Source: a bacterium (lineage in GTDB: Bacteria > Sumerlaeota > Sumerlaeia > UBA8349). Taken from it: a stretch of DNA of 5,813 nt. Each line of letters begins with the position of its first letter. The first letter of the stretch is position 1. Positions 5,038 to 5,813 of the stretch are shown in pieces. The notes below the pieces were generated by a model. It saw only the letters and a program-made list of their open reading frames with translations. It was not told the origin of the DNA and did not search any database. Location: positions 1 to 5,813 of the forward strand of contig JABMPG010000821.1 of NCBI GenBank assembly GCA_013203855.1, in the 5' to 3' direction. The position numbers and the translations under genes were made by a program.

Positions 5038-5813
5038 CTACGGCCTCCCCGACACCGGCTCCACAAGATCCATCTCCCTCCGCAGAAACCCCTCTGCCCA
5101 CCCCGCCTCCCCCAGCCACGCCCTCGACGCCAACACGTGCATTCGCCCATCCCGCCCGAAAACCAGGTCCGGATAATATCCCAGATACTCGTACCCCTCC
5201 ATACGCGGGTCGCGATACAAACTCTCCGAAATATCCGGAAACAGCTCCGCCCCATAGGGCGTAATCCGCTCCCGCTCCATCGACGGCAACAAAAACAACT
5301 CCGGTTTCCGACCGAAAACATAATCCACATCAAACCCATGCCGCGAAACATATCGATCCACCAGCCCGACAGGATCGATCGAATCCCAGCGCGGCGCGAA
5401 ATACATGAGCTCCCCCATATTGTGATGAAACAACGTCAGCTGCCGCCCCGTCCGCGAGGCCGCCTCGTCCAGAACTCTCCCCGCCCGCCGATAGCCATCG
5501 GAATCGAGCGCGTTCGTCTCGATGATGGCGAAATCTCCGCGCTCATACGCCTGCCGCCCCATACGCCACACCGTCCATCCACTCAACGCGACTACCGCCG
5601 CCACAAAGACAGCCACCCACACTCGGCGGGCCAAAACGGACCGGACCCTCTCGCGCACCAAAACCCCACCCATCACCACCATCGGCGCGAAAAGCGTAAG
5701 CCACAAAACCTGCCCATAGGGATACAGAAACCGATGCGCGTACCCCATCAGCATGTGAATCCGCGCAAAGAAAACAATACACGCAACCGAAGCCAGCGCC
5801 ACACACGCCACCC
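5038..5813 (-). CDS. Polytopic membrane protein, probable GT-C glycosyltransferase, C-terminal part
   Basis: The reading frame is open to the window edge, so the N-terminus, which should hold most membrane helices, is missing. The 257 visible residues contain about three hydrophobic segments: the partial helix ACVALASVACIVFFARI (2-18), a helix near 34-52 (QVLWLTLFAPMVVMGGVLV) and a third near 64-81. A soluble domain of about 170 residues follows. HRFLYPY (26-32), between helices, resembles the R-[YF]-l-x-P motif late in the membrane part of many GT39/ArnT- or AftB-like transferases. In the soluble domain, GELMYFAPRWDSIDPVGLVD (133-152) and YVFGRKPELFLL (164-175) fit the 'iD..GL.D' and 'rkPd' pattern I associate with this group. 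The probable role is transfer of a sugar from a lipid-linked donor at the outer face of the membrane; donor and acceptor are unknown. Codons end mostly in G or T, opposite to the + strand genes. The apparent GTG start at 5811 is an internal Val, not a real start. Confidence 0.75.
   Translation of the reverse strand, partial: VACVALASVACIVFFARIHMLMGYAHRFLYPYGQVLWLTLFAPMVVMGGVLVRERVRSVLARRVWVAVFVAAVVALSGWTVWRMGRQAYERGDFAIIETNALDSDGYRRAGRVLDEAASRTGRQLTLFHHNMGELMYFAPRWDSIDPVGLVDRYVSRHGFDVDYVFGRKPELFLLPSMERERITPYGAELFPDISESLYRDPRMEGYEYLGYYPDLVFGRDGRMHVLASRAWLGEAGWAEGFLRREMDLVEPVSGRP

Overview
This is a GC-rich bacterial window with compact genes. It probably comes from an environmental or uncultured lineage. 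A planctomycete, verrucomicrobial, kiritimatiellote or lentisphaerote source would fit the mix of UroD-like methyltransferase, glycan-type membrane protein and palindromic intergenic DNA, but that is a guess from general knowledge. No marker gene in the window settles it. The + strand is strongly C-rich throughout, whichever strand encodes the gene.

Layout. (1) 30-1286 (+): a beta-propeller protein of the oligogalacturonate-lyase/TolB-like type, function unknown. (2) 1287-1638: a gene-free gap holding a cluster of short perfect hairpins (1378-1488). (3) 1639-2691 (+): a UroD-superfamily protein related to MtaA-type cobalamin methyltransferases. (4) 2692-2985: a complete-looking regulatory leader. 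It has a sigma70-type promoter (2737-2765), a 31-residue leader peptide rich in Val, Leu and Ile (2808-2903), a candidate antiterminator (2893-2945) and an intrinsic terminator (2931-2962). (5) 2986-4659 and 4652-4936 (+): ilvB and ilvN, the overlapping subunit genes of an acetohydroxyacid synthase closely resembling enterobacterial AHAS I. (6) 4937-5037: a convergent gap. (7) 5038-5813 (-): the C-terminal part of a polytopic membrane protein, probably a GT-C type glycosyltransferase, running off the window.

The most interesting system is the ilvBN leader. It has every part expected for ribosome-mediated transcription attenuation. When charged Val- or Leu-tRNA is scarce, a ribosome would stall on the run of rare GTA and TTA codons. 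That would leave the antiterminator free to form and let RNA polymerase continue into ilvBN. When these tRNAs are charged, the ribosome reaches the stop codon, covers the 5' side of the antiterminator, and the terminator forms. The same combination (Val/Leu leader peptide, attenuator, AHAS I subunits) is known from the ivbL-ilvBN operon of Escherichia coli. Here it sits beside genes that do not look enterobacterial. The remaining genes show no clear functional link to ilvBN.
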